Source: Beta vulgaris subsp. vulgaris
Taxonomy: Eukaryota > Streptophyta > Magnoliopsida > Caryophyllales > Amaranthaceae
Direction: 5' to 3'
Assembly (NCBI RefSeq): GCF_026745355.1
Contig: NC_079209.1
Coordinates: 6,515,507-6,579,506 of the forward strand
Length of the DNA stretch: 64,000 nucleotides
How positions within the stretch are numbered: position 1 is the first letter of the stretch; the number at the start of each line of letters is the position of its first letter. A program made the translations under genes and the position numbers. The notes under the pieces are model-generated. The model had not been told where the DNA came from. It was given only the letters and a program-made list of their open reading frames with translations, and did not search any database. Below are positions 1 to 11,152 of this stretch, piece by piece.

Positions 1-164
1 TTTGTTAGTTTCGATTTTTTTTTTCTTTAGATTTTTTTTAGTTTACTTTCTTAGTGTGGTGAGGGAGAGTGTACTATATTTGGACGAGTCTAGTGTGTGC
101 AGGAGGCAAATTTTCGGACTTGGGAAAATTTTGACGGAAAAACGCGCAAAATTGAAATCGCCCG

Positions 165-460
165 GTCAACCGGGCGAGCTCGACCGACCGGGCGCGCAAC
201 CACTTTTCAGCAGAGTGAGAAAAACGAGAGAAAAAAAAGTAACGTATTTTTCGCCCGGTCGACCGGGCGAAGCCGCCCAACCTGGCGCGCAAGCGTTTTT
301 TGGGGTTATATTGCCCAGTCAACCGGGTGAAACAAAAATGAGAAATCTAGAAATCGCCCGGTCGACCGGGCGGATTTTCTTCTTCCGAAATCGCCCAGTT
401 CGACAAAATAGCACAAATCTGCGAAATAAAAATTTCGCCCGGTCGGCCCGACCGGGCGGA
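165..460. repeat. GC-rich palindrome cluster in the element leader
   Basis: At least five copies of a palindrome close to CGCCCGGTCGACCGGGCG occur near 165, 251, 312, 354 and 435, in otherwise AT-rich DNA. Several are followed about 3-10 bases later by a partial copy of the motif. The centre is usually GTCGAC; variants have GTCAAC or a longer GTCGGCCCGAC core. The same motif recurs in the 3' LTR (3957-4240). Confidence 0.85.
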
Positions 461-740
461 TACCCCGACAGCTCCTTTAGGCCCTCGATTTCAATCTCCT
501 CTTCATTCTTTCTTTTTCCTTCTCTCAAAACTTCATCATCTCTAAACCCTTGTTTTCTCTCTCCTCACTACCTCCATCTTCATACCTTCTCCTACCTCTC
601 TTCTCTCACTGATCTCATCTCCTCCTTCAAATTTTCTTCACTTTTCTTCTTTTTCTCCATCTTTCACACAAAAAAAATTCAGAAAATCTCCATTTTTTTT
701 TTCTCTCTCACTTCGACCCACTTTCTCATCAACTTCAAAC

Positions 741-2132
741 ATGTCAAGGCTAAGCAAATGGAGACAAAGTTCACGAGGAGAATCAAGCACTCGCATCCCA
801 CCGGATTCAACCTTCCCCGAGGTAATTTTCAAATCTCTAGAACAAAAAGAAAAATTTAGAAATTGAAACATCGCAATATTGTTCCTACTAGATTTGTTGA
901 TTCGCAATCTCTGCATACATTGGGAATATTTAGTGATACAAAGACTTTATTTGAGAAATTGGGTTTGGGTACTATGTTTGGCATGTTTTTCTGGACTTAT
1001 AGGCACCTAACCCCGAATTTCTGAGTTCCCTAGAAGTAGGGAATAAAAATCAGGTGCTTCATTTTCGCCTCATGAATGAGGATCGGGAATTAACACTGGG
1101 CCAATTAGCTGCTATTTTTGGCCTACCCCTCACTGGGGAACATCGTCACCCTCCAGAACTTCGCATAAACACACTGTGGGCAGCCTTTACGGGTGAAGAT
1201 GAAGTCAACACCCAACACATGTCTGCCGATCATTTGCACTTCCCAGTCTTCGCTTTTGCAGCGATTTCTGGGATTCACACTTTTTGGGCGAGCTGAGCCC
1301 TACTCCTGTCAAAAACAGGAGATTTTCTGATGGGGAGCTATTTGTTTCCCGAGCTTGACTATGCTTTGTGCTTGCCTATTTGTTTGTCTCCCAGCTCAAA
1401 CGGACCGCCACTAGCTTGCCTGCCCAATTTGAGGATGGTAGTGTCAGGGGACAACCTATTGTTTTAGGTGGACTTATAACTGCTATAGCTGTTCATTTTG
1501 GTTTTGTGCCTGACATTAACAATGCAGTAGTTGGCCCTGCAGAGATTGGCATCGATTACATGATCAATGCCAAGTGGATCACTGCCTAGTCGGCCAACAA
1601 GTTTAGGTGGTACATTGCCAAGAAGGAGTCCATCCTTCTTTTTGACCGCGCCCAGACCCACCTTGAACCTGGTGTAGGTTCCTACCTACTTCCTTTACGG
1701 GGTCAGGAGCCCATTGCTCGACGACCCTTGAGGACCTACCATAGGCAGTCGGCGGGGGAAGCCTCTTCCTCCGCTCCTGTAGACCCTATGATGGCCGCCC
1801 TTACTCGCATCAAGTAGGGACAGCAGTCCCTTACCTCACAGATGGGTCGTCTTGAGTTGGGCCAGGCCACCATTCAGACCCACCTGACCTCCTTGGACAC
1901 ACGGTTGACCACCGTGGAGTCCGTCATGCGCCATGCCCTCTACCCCATCTACCATGACTACTACCACCAGGGGCTTATCGCCCATGACCATACCCATCCG
2001 TCTTGGTATACACCACACGTACCTGACCCCACTGACCATATAGGGGAGGATACCTTTGGCAATGCTGTTTTTGGTGCTGCAGGTACTTCTGGCGACGGTT
2101 TTACTGCTGATATGTCTGACGATGAGACATGA
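741..2132 (+). pseudogene. Athila-type gag (ORF1) pseudogene
   Basis: The frame opens at 741 (MSRLSKW...), then shifts near 850-860. It can be followed through IVPTRFVDSQSL, LGLGTMFGMFFWTY and LTLGQLAAIFGLP, which match the order and spacing of the Athila ORF1 family. A second frameshift lies between about 1296 and 1368, and in-frame stops occur at about 1587 and 1815. The tail (1842-2132) has heptad-like leucines (MGRLELGQATIQ...) suggesting a coiled coil, then a His/Tyr/Asp-rich acidic end. In intact elements ORF1 is a Gag-like protein thought to package element RNA. Here it cannot be translated as one protein. No zinc knuckle was seen. Confidence 0.75.
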
Positions 2133-3679
2133 GTCTTCTCTTCTTCCCTCTTGCTGCAATGAGGTCATTGCCGAGTTCAGCGTGGGGGGAGATTTGTTGT
2201 AAGTACACCCTCTCTCTTTGTTGCTTTCTAGTGTAGTCAGTTTAGTTAGTCTGTTTGTCATAGTTTAGTTTCATTGCTTTCCTAAAAAAAAAAACAAAAA
2301 AAAAAATACTAAAAATACGATTTGACTGGATTAGTATGATTGCTTCCCTGTGCCCCATGATATTCTTTGAAAATGTATTTGGGCTCTTTATCTGGATAGT
2401 TGGGGACTTGTGATTGTAATGCTGGAATGTGAACTCTAAAGGCCAAATGAGTTTTGATAATAAAGCGCTTATCTTGACTGCATTCTTGATTTGGTTAGAC
2501 TGTGAGGATTCATTCTTGCCAATGGATTCATTTCTATATCCATTCTGTTTTCTTGTGTGTTAGTTCCTCATTAGCTGACTGATCTTGATTTTGACATCGT
2601 ACGCATTGAGATCTGATAACTTGTGGCAATTGCTGTGATAGAGGCGTTCTTTTGTCTGCTTTTTGAGCCTTAAAGTGATTTTCGTGATATACTTTTATCC
2701 TCCTTAGCCCTGCTGAGCCTAATGACTATTTCATGTTACTTAACCTCATTACATGCCTATGACCCTTGTTTTGATACTAATCCCAAGCCTAGCTTGGGGG
2801 AGCATATGGTTGAGTTAGCATCTGAGATAGTTTTTATGAGTAACTTTGGATGGAAATGATTGTATTAAGGTACAAAAGTTGAGAAAAAGAAAAGAATGAG
2901 CAAAATGAAATACATGTGATTATGGGATTGAAAAAATGCAAAGAGAAAGAAAAAGAAGATTGAAAAAGAAGAAACGAACAAAAAAAAAAATCAAAAATTC
3001 TTTCTTTTCCAAGTGCTTGCAAAGAAAAAAATTCATCACGCTGCTTCTAGAATGAGTTTATTGCAAATTTTGTGATTTATAGAATTGGGAAACTATTATT
3101 GGCTATATTCAGGTTGATACTTCTAATAACTTGTGCTCCCCTATTCTTGGTTATTTCCACCACATTTTCCATTCATAATCCATACCCATACCTAAGCCCC
3201 ATTACAACCCCGAAAAAGTCCTCTTGAGCTTGCGCTCATATTGTCTATCGGATTGATGTGGTCAGTTTGTCAAGGTTAAAGAGTACGTTCGCTACTTGAG
3301 TCGACATGATTAGGTTGAGTGACATTATCACCTTTCTAAACACATGAGAGTGTGAGTGGGAAGGGTCATTATGGTTGGGATGGTGAGTGATCGGGCACAT
3401 CTTTTGCCTGCCACAAAAATGTCGAGAGGAGTGACACCCCAGTGAGTACCTTTTCGAGATTTGTATGTCATATAAGGCAGCTGCATTGGATCGGTTGTTT
3501 GGGTGATTGGTAAATAGGGTGATCTGAACGGTTGAACTTGAATTGTGCTTACTTGAATGATTATGAGCCTATAAAAAATTTTGATCTCTGTTTTCATATT
3601 TGAAGGGGTGAGGCAATCATATTCTTGTTCATGTCATGATTTTGCTTAGGGACAAGCAAAAGGTTAGCTTGGGGGATTT
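2133..3679 (+). other. Noncoding internal region with polypurine tracts
   Basis: No coding sequence is recognisable between the gag relic and the 3' LTR. Three polypurine-type strings follow similar contexts: GCGTGGGGGGAGA at about 2180, AGCTTGGGGGAGC at about 2791 and AGCTTGGGGGA at about 3666. The last is four bases before the LTR and is the likely plus-strand primer. The two AGCTTGGGGGA copies imply duplicated 3' material. Confidence 0.6.
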
Positions 3680-3956
3680 TGATGTGTTCATCATTTATCG
3701 ATTATTTACTCTAATCCCCTTAGTTTTGATAGTCGATTTGGGCTCTTTTGAGCTCTTTTGAGCTCTTTTCTTGTGGATTTGATGTGTTTGGAGCTTTTGT
3801 CGTGTTTTGCAGATTTTGATGCAGATTAGGCACTTTTTACATTTATCTGAGTCGCGACACGGAAGGCTAACACTTACACAAGGTCCAAGGAACATCCGGA
3901 AGACCACACAAGCATTTCGGTTGGATTCCACGAAGAAAAAGCCAAGGAAAAGATTC

Positions 3957-4240
3957 CGCCCGGTCGACCGGGCGGTGTGGCCCGACCGGGCGAATCCTCG
4001 GACTTAGCTGCTGCAGAAATGGAAGCTAGAACTGCTTACGCGCCCGACCGGGCGGCCTTGCCCGGTCGACCGGGCGAAACACGAAACTTCAAATTTCCAC
4101 CTTTCATTTCGCCCGGCCAACCGGGCGAACAAACAAAGAAAACCGCTTACGCGCCCGACCGGGCGGTCTCGCCCGGTTGACCGGGCGGAATTTCTCTTTC
4201 GTCGTAAGTTGCTGATCACCGTCGCCAGACCGGGCGGTTC
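3957..4240. repeat. GC-rich palindrome cluster in LTR U3
   Basis: Palindromes related to CGCCCGGTCGACCGGGCG occur near 3957, 4041-4075, 4109, 4151-4188 and 4225. Pairs are arranged as one full palindrome plus a neighbouring half copy, spaced roughly 40-75 bases apart, ending about 50 bases before the TATA box. The position is that of an upstream promoter region; a regulatory role is inference. Confidence 0.8.
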
Positions 4241-4283
4241 CTCGTGACGCGTTTTTTCGGGATTTTTAGCCGGTTTTGTAATT

Positions 4284-4295
4284 AGTATAAATAGG
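4284..4295 (+). promoter_or_regulatory. LTR TATA box
   Basis: AGTATAAATAGG is a good plant TATA box about 600 bases into the LTR, just downstream of the palindrome cluster, where the U3 promoter of an LTR element should lie. Confidence 0.55.
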
Positions 4296-5115
4296 TTTTT
4301 AGTTTTTTCGTGAAGACGATCTTATTTTCTACGCTTTTTAGAGCAAAACACTTAGTTTATTCTCTCTAATTTTGTTGAACTTTTACATTGGAAGATTATA
4401 TAGATCGTCGATTTCTTTTTCCATCGTTCTTCAATCATTTGGTATTCTTCTCTACTTAGTTTAATTTTATGAATTTTTTATTTTGATTATGTTTATTGCG
4501 TTTAATATCATCATGAGTGAGTAGTCTATTTCTAGGGTTTAGAGAGGGAAGCCTTGTTTATACCTTTTTTTATTGTGGTTTGATGTTCTTCAATAATTGG
4601 ATTGAATTAGAATAATTCCTATTGATTTGTTATACTTGTTTAATTTATGTAATTGCGCAATATCATGAGTTATGTTTAATTAGCTAATAAGAATTAGAAT
4701 CGAAAGATCATATTCATTAGAGGCTTATTACAATAGGTAGATTTGATTATGTTGAGCGACCGTACTGGCATATGTTAATCTAGGAGTTGTTAATGCCTGA
4801 CCAAGGATTAACGAAGTACTTCATTTATTTGAATCTCAATCCAAGTGTTGTTGAATTATATTATATTGATTAAACTGGTATAAGCATGGTGGACCGGTCG
4901 ATTGCCCTAGGTTTTTAATTATTTGATAAAATCCCATTTTTCTGCGTTCTAGTTCATTCTAGCCTAGTTATTAATTCCTCAATTATTTTCCTCTCTGGAA
5001 GTAGTTAGATAATTGATATAAATCTGTAGAACTCCTCTCCCTGTGGATCGACCCGTATTTGCCAGTTTCTGCTAAACAGACACCATGCACTTGCGGTATA
5101 TTTTAAAACACATCA

Positions 5116-7018
5116 TAGCTTCCTTCCAAATGTTCCTAATCCTCGAGCTTGTCTAATCATACTCCAAAGTTCTCGAAATTCATCAAAAATACGAAAACAT
5201 ACAAAAGAGTAGAATAACATAACTTGAGAAGATGATACAATAAGAACCCAATAATGAACCTAAATGTTCCAAAATATAACATAAATGCACCTGAAAATTA
5301 GATAAAAATATGGCACATCACAGACCAAGTCTAAAACTTGTGACAACAATATAATAAACAACACTACACATATCAGAAGTGGATCATGTTCTTCACAACA
5401 AACCACCAATATGAGGCACCAACCTGATGTACAAAACAAAACAAAAATGATTATATAATAAAAACAAGCAATATGATCAAAATCAAGATTGCTCTAGTAG
5501 TGGTTCTTCATTTTCTATGTTGTACCCCCAATCGTTTTCACCCCTCGTAATGAGTTATGGGGGTTCCATCCTTATTCCTAGCTTGCAGAAAGCATTTTAG
5601 AGGATAGAATTTCCAATTTTTCTTCACTAGTAAAATATATCATCTCACCTTAAGAAAAGATAATACCCATATTAATTAATTGGAATATATTGTAAAAATA
5701 TATCAGTCGATAACTAAAGAAAGGAAAACTAAAAGTGTGAACTAGTAGTATTACAATTCAAAGTAGTATTGCATGAAAAAAAAAAAACAATTGGAAGTAG
5801 TATATTTTAAATTTTTTTTTTTTTTTAGAAAGTAAATGTGGAGATGTGAATTTGCAGTTTACATATTGAAAATTAACCAGTATTATCCTGAATTTCCTGA
5901 TAGAGTATAGTATTAGCTTTGCTAGAAAAAAAAAAAAAAAAAGCCATGTTTAACCATTGTGGTCTAAGTTTATTTATTTTGACTATCAAATAATAAAATC
6001 ACTATAACAGTACTATAGCAGGATAAACTAGCATTTTTTTTGCATGCTATGCGTAGGTGTTATATTAATATTTTTTTCTCCATTAGTTATTTATCAGTGC
6101 TACAAAAAATTTTGATTCAAAAAGACTTTTATAATTATTTTTTTAATTTTAAAAATATATTTCTTAAATAAATGTTTCATTGGTTATTTTAGTTATTTGT
6201 TCATCATTTTTCAAATATAGTACATTGAGAGAAGAAAATATAAAACAGAAGAATGTTGTGCTCAATAAAGTGAAAAAATTTGTGTATCAGGTTCAATTGT
6301 TGAATATAAAAAAGTGAAAGTGTTCGATTTATATAATAGAGATTACTGAATAATAACTAACATGTGGGTTTTAAAATATTATCAGTATAATTATTAATAT
6401 GAAATTCAAGTTTTTATATATTCTTTTGATTGTGTCAATCAAATCATATTTTCACTTTAATTTTTTATCAGAGTTTTTCACCCATTATGTAAGAAGAGGA
6501 AATGCATTCTCCTTAATTTCATATATATTTAATTGAAATTTCAAAATCAATTCCATTGTTAAATTGTTCAATATATATGGCAAGTAGGAATAAGAAAATA
6601 TTATTTAATATATATGATTATTTAAATTTATTAAGGGTATATCAAACTTTTTGTAAGGAGGATTCCATCTTTTTCTCCCCTTCAATGTATATGGCGACAT
6701 TTTGGGAATAACTATTACTCAATAGTAAAACAAACCAAAAAACAAAAGTGCACCTCCATTTTGTGAATCAGAAAGATTGAAATACTTATAATAGTATTTA
6801 AAAATACATTAATAAATAAATATAAGTAATGAAATTGCATCTCTAACTAATGTTTTTGTCAAATTTCTAAACAACCCCATGAACCAGGACAAAAAGAGAT
6901 AGAAATAATGCAGCATTTTCTCTCTCTCTCTCTTCAATTCTTAGCTACTCCCCCAATTCCCAAACTCATCTCTCTCAATTTCACACAATTCCTTTTCCCT
7001 CCCTATGTAATTGAAACA
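5116..7018. other. AT-rich intergenic DNA
   Basis: No gene, RNA or bounded transposon could be supported. The stretch has several A or T homopolymer runs (around 5777, 5812, 5927) and no long open frames. From about 6915 it becomes pyrimidine-rich (CT repeats), resembling a plant 5' leader in front of the relic exon at 7019. Confidence 0.5.
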
Positions 7019-7288
7019 ATGCAATCCTCACCTTTCTCTCCTTTTCATCATTTTCCTCAATTTTTCCCAAATTAAACCATACATTCGATTTTTATGCATT
7101 CCTAGCTAAACCTCTCAATCTCTATCTCTGATCCTGTGGACTTCGAAGAGAGCACTGAGTTTCTCATATTCTCGTCGAGTTCAACTCCTGAGTCGTCAAG
7201 TTCACTCTCTCGAGACCTTCAACTATGATCTCGTCATCATTGGAGCTAACTTTGGCGTCATGACACTGCTGTTCATGCCGTCGATAAG
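7019..7288 (+). pseudogene. Relic first exon resembling plastid lipoamide dehydrogenase
   Basis: An ATG at 7019 (MQSSPFS) follows a CT-rich leader. Downstream, about 7222-7288 encodes FNYDLVIIGA and then, after a one-base shift, HDTAVHAVDK, ending at AAG|GTATTT, a usable splice donor. This matches the FAD-binding start of plastid dihydrolipoyl dehydrogenase (YDLIIIGAG...GAALHAVEKG), the E3 subunit of plastid pyruvate dehydrogenase. The glycine-rich Rossmann motif is damaged (GANFG instead of GAGVG), the frame is broken, and the transit-peptide region contains stops. No later exons were found within 10 kb. A transposon-captured or decayed duplicate fragment is the best reading. Confidence 0.5.
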
Positions 7289-8234
7289 GTATTTTTGAAT
7301 ATCGAGTTGATGGGCTGAAATTCTATTATGGGCACAAATTTTTGATTTTAATATGTGGATTGAAGTATTATTTTTTCCTCAATTTTTTTAAATATATGGA
7401 CACAAAAGCAATTTGTGTTGAAGTATGTTGTCTCAATTAATTTTTTTAATAATTGGGCACAAATTTGAAGTTATTTTTTGACAAAATTTGATATTTTTTT
7501 CCCGACCATTTCTAATGTAATTCTAAATTGAATTTCAACTATATTTGAATGAAAATTTTAAATAAAATGTAATTTGAGTTTAATTTTTTTTAAAAGAAAT
7601 CTAACACAACACATATTCGTAAGATTTATTGTAATAAATGAGTTTAAAGTTACTTAAACATAGTACATATTCTTAAGATTTACTGGACACAGAACATTAC
7701 ACATACTTTAAATTCAATAACGAGTTGTGTACCTGTCGTATTTGAAAATGTTGTGAAGCTCCAATCTATAAAGAGAATTAATTTCTTTTATTTGATCGAT
7801 GTTTGTGTTTGTAATTGAGTTTGTGTTATGCACAAATTTATTTGAGTTTGAATTTGAGTTGTTTCTGTAATGAGAATATCGTTTTTTTTTTTTTTTTTTG
7901 CAATTGTATGTGTGGTAAGTTCTTGATTATGAATCTTTTATATTAATTGAATCTTTTTATTGGCAAGTTTGTGTAATTGAGTATTATATGAGTTGATTGG
8001 GTTTTATAGAGATTTGATTGATTTTCTTGGCTAGTTTATGTATGGAATTGGTTTTGATTAATTACTAGAGGCTGTTTTAAAATTTTGGAATGTAATATTA
8101 TGTTTTATGTTGTGGAGGACAATTAGGTGAATTCCTATGAGGACACCATTGCTCCTTCCTTGGCTTATATAATAAAGATAGATAAACCTATATGAAAGGA
8201 CAAAAATAAATGTATATTTCTAAATAATACCGTA
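7289..8234. other. Intergenic, possible relic intron
   Basis: AT-rich sequence following the donor at 7288, with a T run at about 7883-7899. No further exon with lipoamide dehydrogenase similarity and no bounded repeat could be seen. Confidence 0.4.
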
Positions 8235-8491
8235 CCCCCTCTATTCTTTTTATCTTTCTCACTTGGAATATTGACACTATTCATACTTAGAGAGAATCTT
8301 CTCAATTTTTTTCAATTTATAAGAGAAAATATAGTCATGTGTGGTCTTATTTGATTCGTCTCAATTAGTACTTTATTAATATTGAATCGCAATCGTCATA
8401 ATTCTTACTAATATATAATAAAAGATATTTAAGTTCAAAGATGTGTATTGGGAGACGGACATGGGAAAGTAAGAACGATGAAAAACGGGAG
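8235..8491. mobile_element. Stowaway-type MITE
   Basis: A 257-bp element with ends CCCCCTCTATTC and GAAAAACGGGAG, flanked by TA on both sides (8233-8234 and 8492-8493). Inside are AGAGAGAATCTTCTCAA and a TAGTACTTTATTAATA segment shared with the copy at 52038-52311 and with fragments at 31791-32115. The TIR is degenerate. Confidence 0.65.
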
Positions 8492-8601
8492 TATTAGAAT
8501 ATCATTTCCACACTATATCTCTACTAGGGAAGGGGGAGCTATGTTGCTTTCCTTTATAACTTGCTAAATTGTCCATTAGTAAATCAACTACTACCAAAAA
8601 A

Positions 8602-9532
8602 GGGGAAAAACAAAGTCATACTCAAATATAACATTATAAATTATAAAATTTGACGTAATTCTCAAATTTTCCATCACATTTGGAGAATTGCTCAAATAAC
8701 CCTGAACTTTGACTTTTTGCTTAAAATACCCTTATTAAGGATGAAACATTAATACGGTTAGGTTTTCTCTATCTCCTCTCCATCTTCATCTTCTTCATCT
8801 CTTCTCCCACCATCTTCCATTAATGACATCCTAAACCTTCAATTTTCTCTCTCTTCTTCCACTATATACCGTTATCTCTCTTCATGCTCATGTCTCTCAC
8901 CAATTCTTTTTCAAACCCTCTTAAATCCATTTTCTTTATCTTTTTCCTCTTTTCCTATCCCCTGAACTCCACAACTCCTTTAACTTCATTGCTTGTTGTT
9001 CTCATAACACCATTCAAGCACAAACCCAGAAAACCCAACTCCCCAATATTGAGAAGAAGGAAATAAAACCTAGGCCAATTTTCTATGAGTAAATCTATGA
9101 AAAATGGTGTGCAAAATCCATTTCCGAAATCCAAAAATTTTCATTGCAGCTAACAATAAGAAGAACTGCAACAATCATCATTAATTTGTGGGAAATTCTC
9201 AAGGAGAGAGATCAATTAACTTCACCATCATAAAAATGGAGGAGGTTATTCATAAGTTGAAGATGGGGAGGAAAGATATCAACACGTAGGTAGAAGGAGA
9301 GAGGGAAAATTGAAGGTTAAAGGTGTCTTTAATGGAGGATTATGGGAGAATAGATGAATAAGATGAAAATGGAGAGGAGAAAGAGAAAAACCCTAACGAC
9401 GTTAGGGCTCTGTCAATAGTAAGGTTACTTTGAGCACAAAGTCAAAGTTCAGGGGTATATGGGAAAATTCCAAAATGTGAAGGGCAATTTGAGAATTACG
9501 TTAAACCTTAGGGATAATTGAGGAAATTTCCC
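8602..9532. mobile_element. Element with ~210-bp terminal inverted repeats (Mutator-like)
   Basis: The left arm (about 8650-8862) and right arm (about 9295-9507) are imperfect inverted copies over roughly 210 bp: ACGTAATTCTCAAAT against ATTTGAGAATTACGT, CCCTGAACTTTGACTTT against AAAGTCAAAGTTCAGGGG, and CTCCTCTCCATCTTCATCTT against its inverse. The outer ends look like GGGGAAA and TTTCCC. Long inverted repeats without transposase fit a non-autonomous Mutator-like element. The core (8863-9294) has no convincing gene. Exact ends and target duplication were not resolved. Confidence 0.6.
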
Positions 9533-11152
9533 AAAAAAAAAAAAACATTGACGATAAGATTACATTTATGTTGAAAAAAGTAAAAAAAAATAATATTTCA
9601 TCAATCAAATATTTTATCATCCAATTCACAAATAAAATCAAGTATTGCATAAAACTGAAAATTCAATCAATTAACAAAGTGAAATAATTTATTTAACACA
9701 AACGACTATGTTAATACAACATAAGAAATCCCAATAAATTCACTTCACATTATTTTTTATCGTTCATCAAGTTTAATTTTAAAAGCCTAAAAGAAAGAAT
9801 AAGTTTTAAAAAATAAATAAATAAAAGATGGTTTAGTGATAGCGACTTAACCTCTGAAATTTAGCCAAAAAAAGTCTAATGTTCAAATTTCTATGTGTAT
9901 TCCCAAAAAAGCTAGAATTTAAGTTTGGGAAAAAAAAAATTAGGCATACATTGCGTGCATAATTTGCTAGTACCATATATATAGAATGAATTTTACGCGA
10001 TATAACTCTCATAAATAAGTGATGTAACTCTAATGAAAAAGTGATATAACTTCAAAAAAATAAATATTAGAAAAAAAATTCAAAAAAAGAAGTTTTTTTT
10101 GGGCTCAAAATATTTTAGGGGGTGTAACTCTAATGAACAAGTGTTGTAACTCTAATCCAATTATGTGATTGAGATTCAATTTCATTTCTGATTTAAGGAA
10201 CATTCTCATGTGATCTTGCCTTCCTATGAAGTTCACAAAATAGTAGTGACATGAATTTGTTCAGAACACAAAAAGAACATTCAAAGATAGAACACATTGA
10301 TCAGTGAGTTGTCATGCATGTTCCGTTAATTGGTTGTATCTAATCACGATCTCTTAAGCCTGGAGTTGGATAGGATGATTGGGATGTTTTTTAAGGAACA
10401 AAATAGACATATGGCGTGACGTATGTATAGTGACATTTGATTACTGTCACTCCACATTGTTCATTAGTGATACAGTTTTTGTGAAATTTTCAATAGTGTG
10501 TTTTTACATTTGTTGAGAATCTACATTATAGTATCACATGTTTTTAAGTTTTCTGGTTTTTAATACTAACTCATGATATGTATCCCAGTCACAATTGAAC
10601 TTAATTTTGGCGACATGCAAGATCGTATCACAAGACAGGTTGTATCTCGGTCTCGGTTCTTCGTGTGTTGGCAACATGGAAGCACCATAAAATCATGAAC
10701 GAATAAGTACTATGAAGTATAATTTATCAAGGCTTAGCTTATCTTATAAACAATCATGATATATTTCATCTCTATTTTAAATATAACATTTGATATACGA
10801 TGAGCGAATAAAAATCAAATAAAATTGCATCTAAAAACATAAGATATAGAAGAAATGTATATATTGATTAGTGCTGGTAGTATAACTATAACCTAGAACG
10901 ATTCAGTGAGCAACTACTAGAATGGAAAGCTATGAAAGTAGTCATGTCTATCGCAATATCTTCTTTGAAAATAAATACTCTATTCATTTCAAATCGAAGT
11001 GTTGTTTGCATTTTTCACGAAAATTAAGGTAAGTAATTTCTTTGACCATTAGGTTTAAATGATATACTCGCATTGAAAACTATAAATTGATACAACCTAT
11101 ACGATTAAGGGATCTAAAACTAGAGGAGTGAAAATGTGTTATAGTTAAAGTG
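9533..11152. other. Intergenic, with short repeats
   Basis: AT-rich DNA without a supported gene. Around 10010-10160 a short phrase close to AAGTGATGTAACTCTAAT recurs four times at uneven spacing. Nothing else stands out. Confidence 0.45.

Larger units (their letters stand above)
1..5115 (+). mobile_element. Athila-like Gypsy retrotransposon, 3' part, gag-only
   Basis: The window opens inside an LTR retrotransposon. In order it shows an untranslated leader with GC-rich palindromes (1-740), a broken gag reading frame (741-2132), about 1.5 kb of noncoding internal DNA with polypurine tracts (2133-3679) and a complete 3' LTR (3680-5115). The gag matches the Athila ORF1 family in motif order. 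No protease, reverse transcriptase, RNase H or integrase can be read between gag and the 3' LTR, so the copy is non-autonomous or internally deleted. The 5' LTR and primer-binding site would lie left of the window. Non-autonomous status is inference from the missing pol. Confidence 0.8.
3680..5115 (+). mobile_element. 3' LTR of the Athila-like element
   Basis: The LTR begins TGATGTGTT directly after the polypurine tract and ends AACACATCA, giving a 9-base terminal inverted repeat with TG/CA ends. Its length is 1436 bp. It contains four to five GC palindromes in the presumed U3 (3957-4240), then a TATA box at about 4286. The five bases after it are TAGCT, which would be the right copy of the target duplication; the left copy is outside the window. 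Confidence 0.85.

Noticed and set aside
2..859. 285-codon open frame at the left edge
   Set aside because: Low-complexity, open because the GC palindromes and T-rich tracts lack stops; the real gag starts at 741 in another frame.
8884..9066. 60-codon frame rich in Phe/Pro/Thr
   Set aside because: Lies in the core of the inverted-repeat element, with no domain, promoter or conservation evidence.
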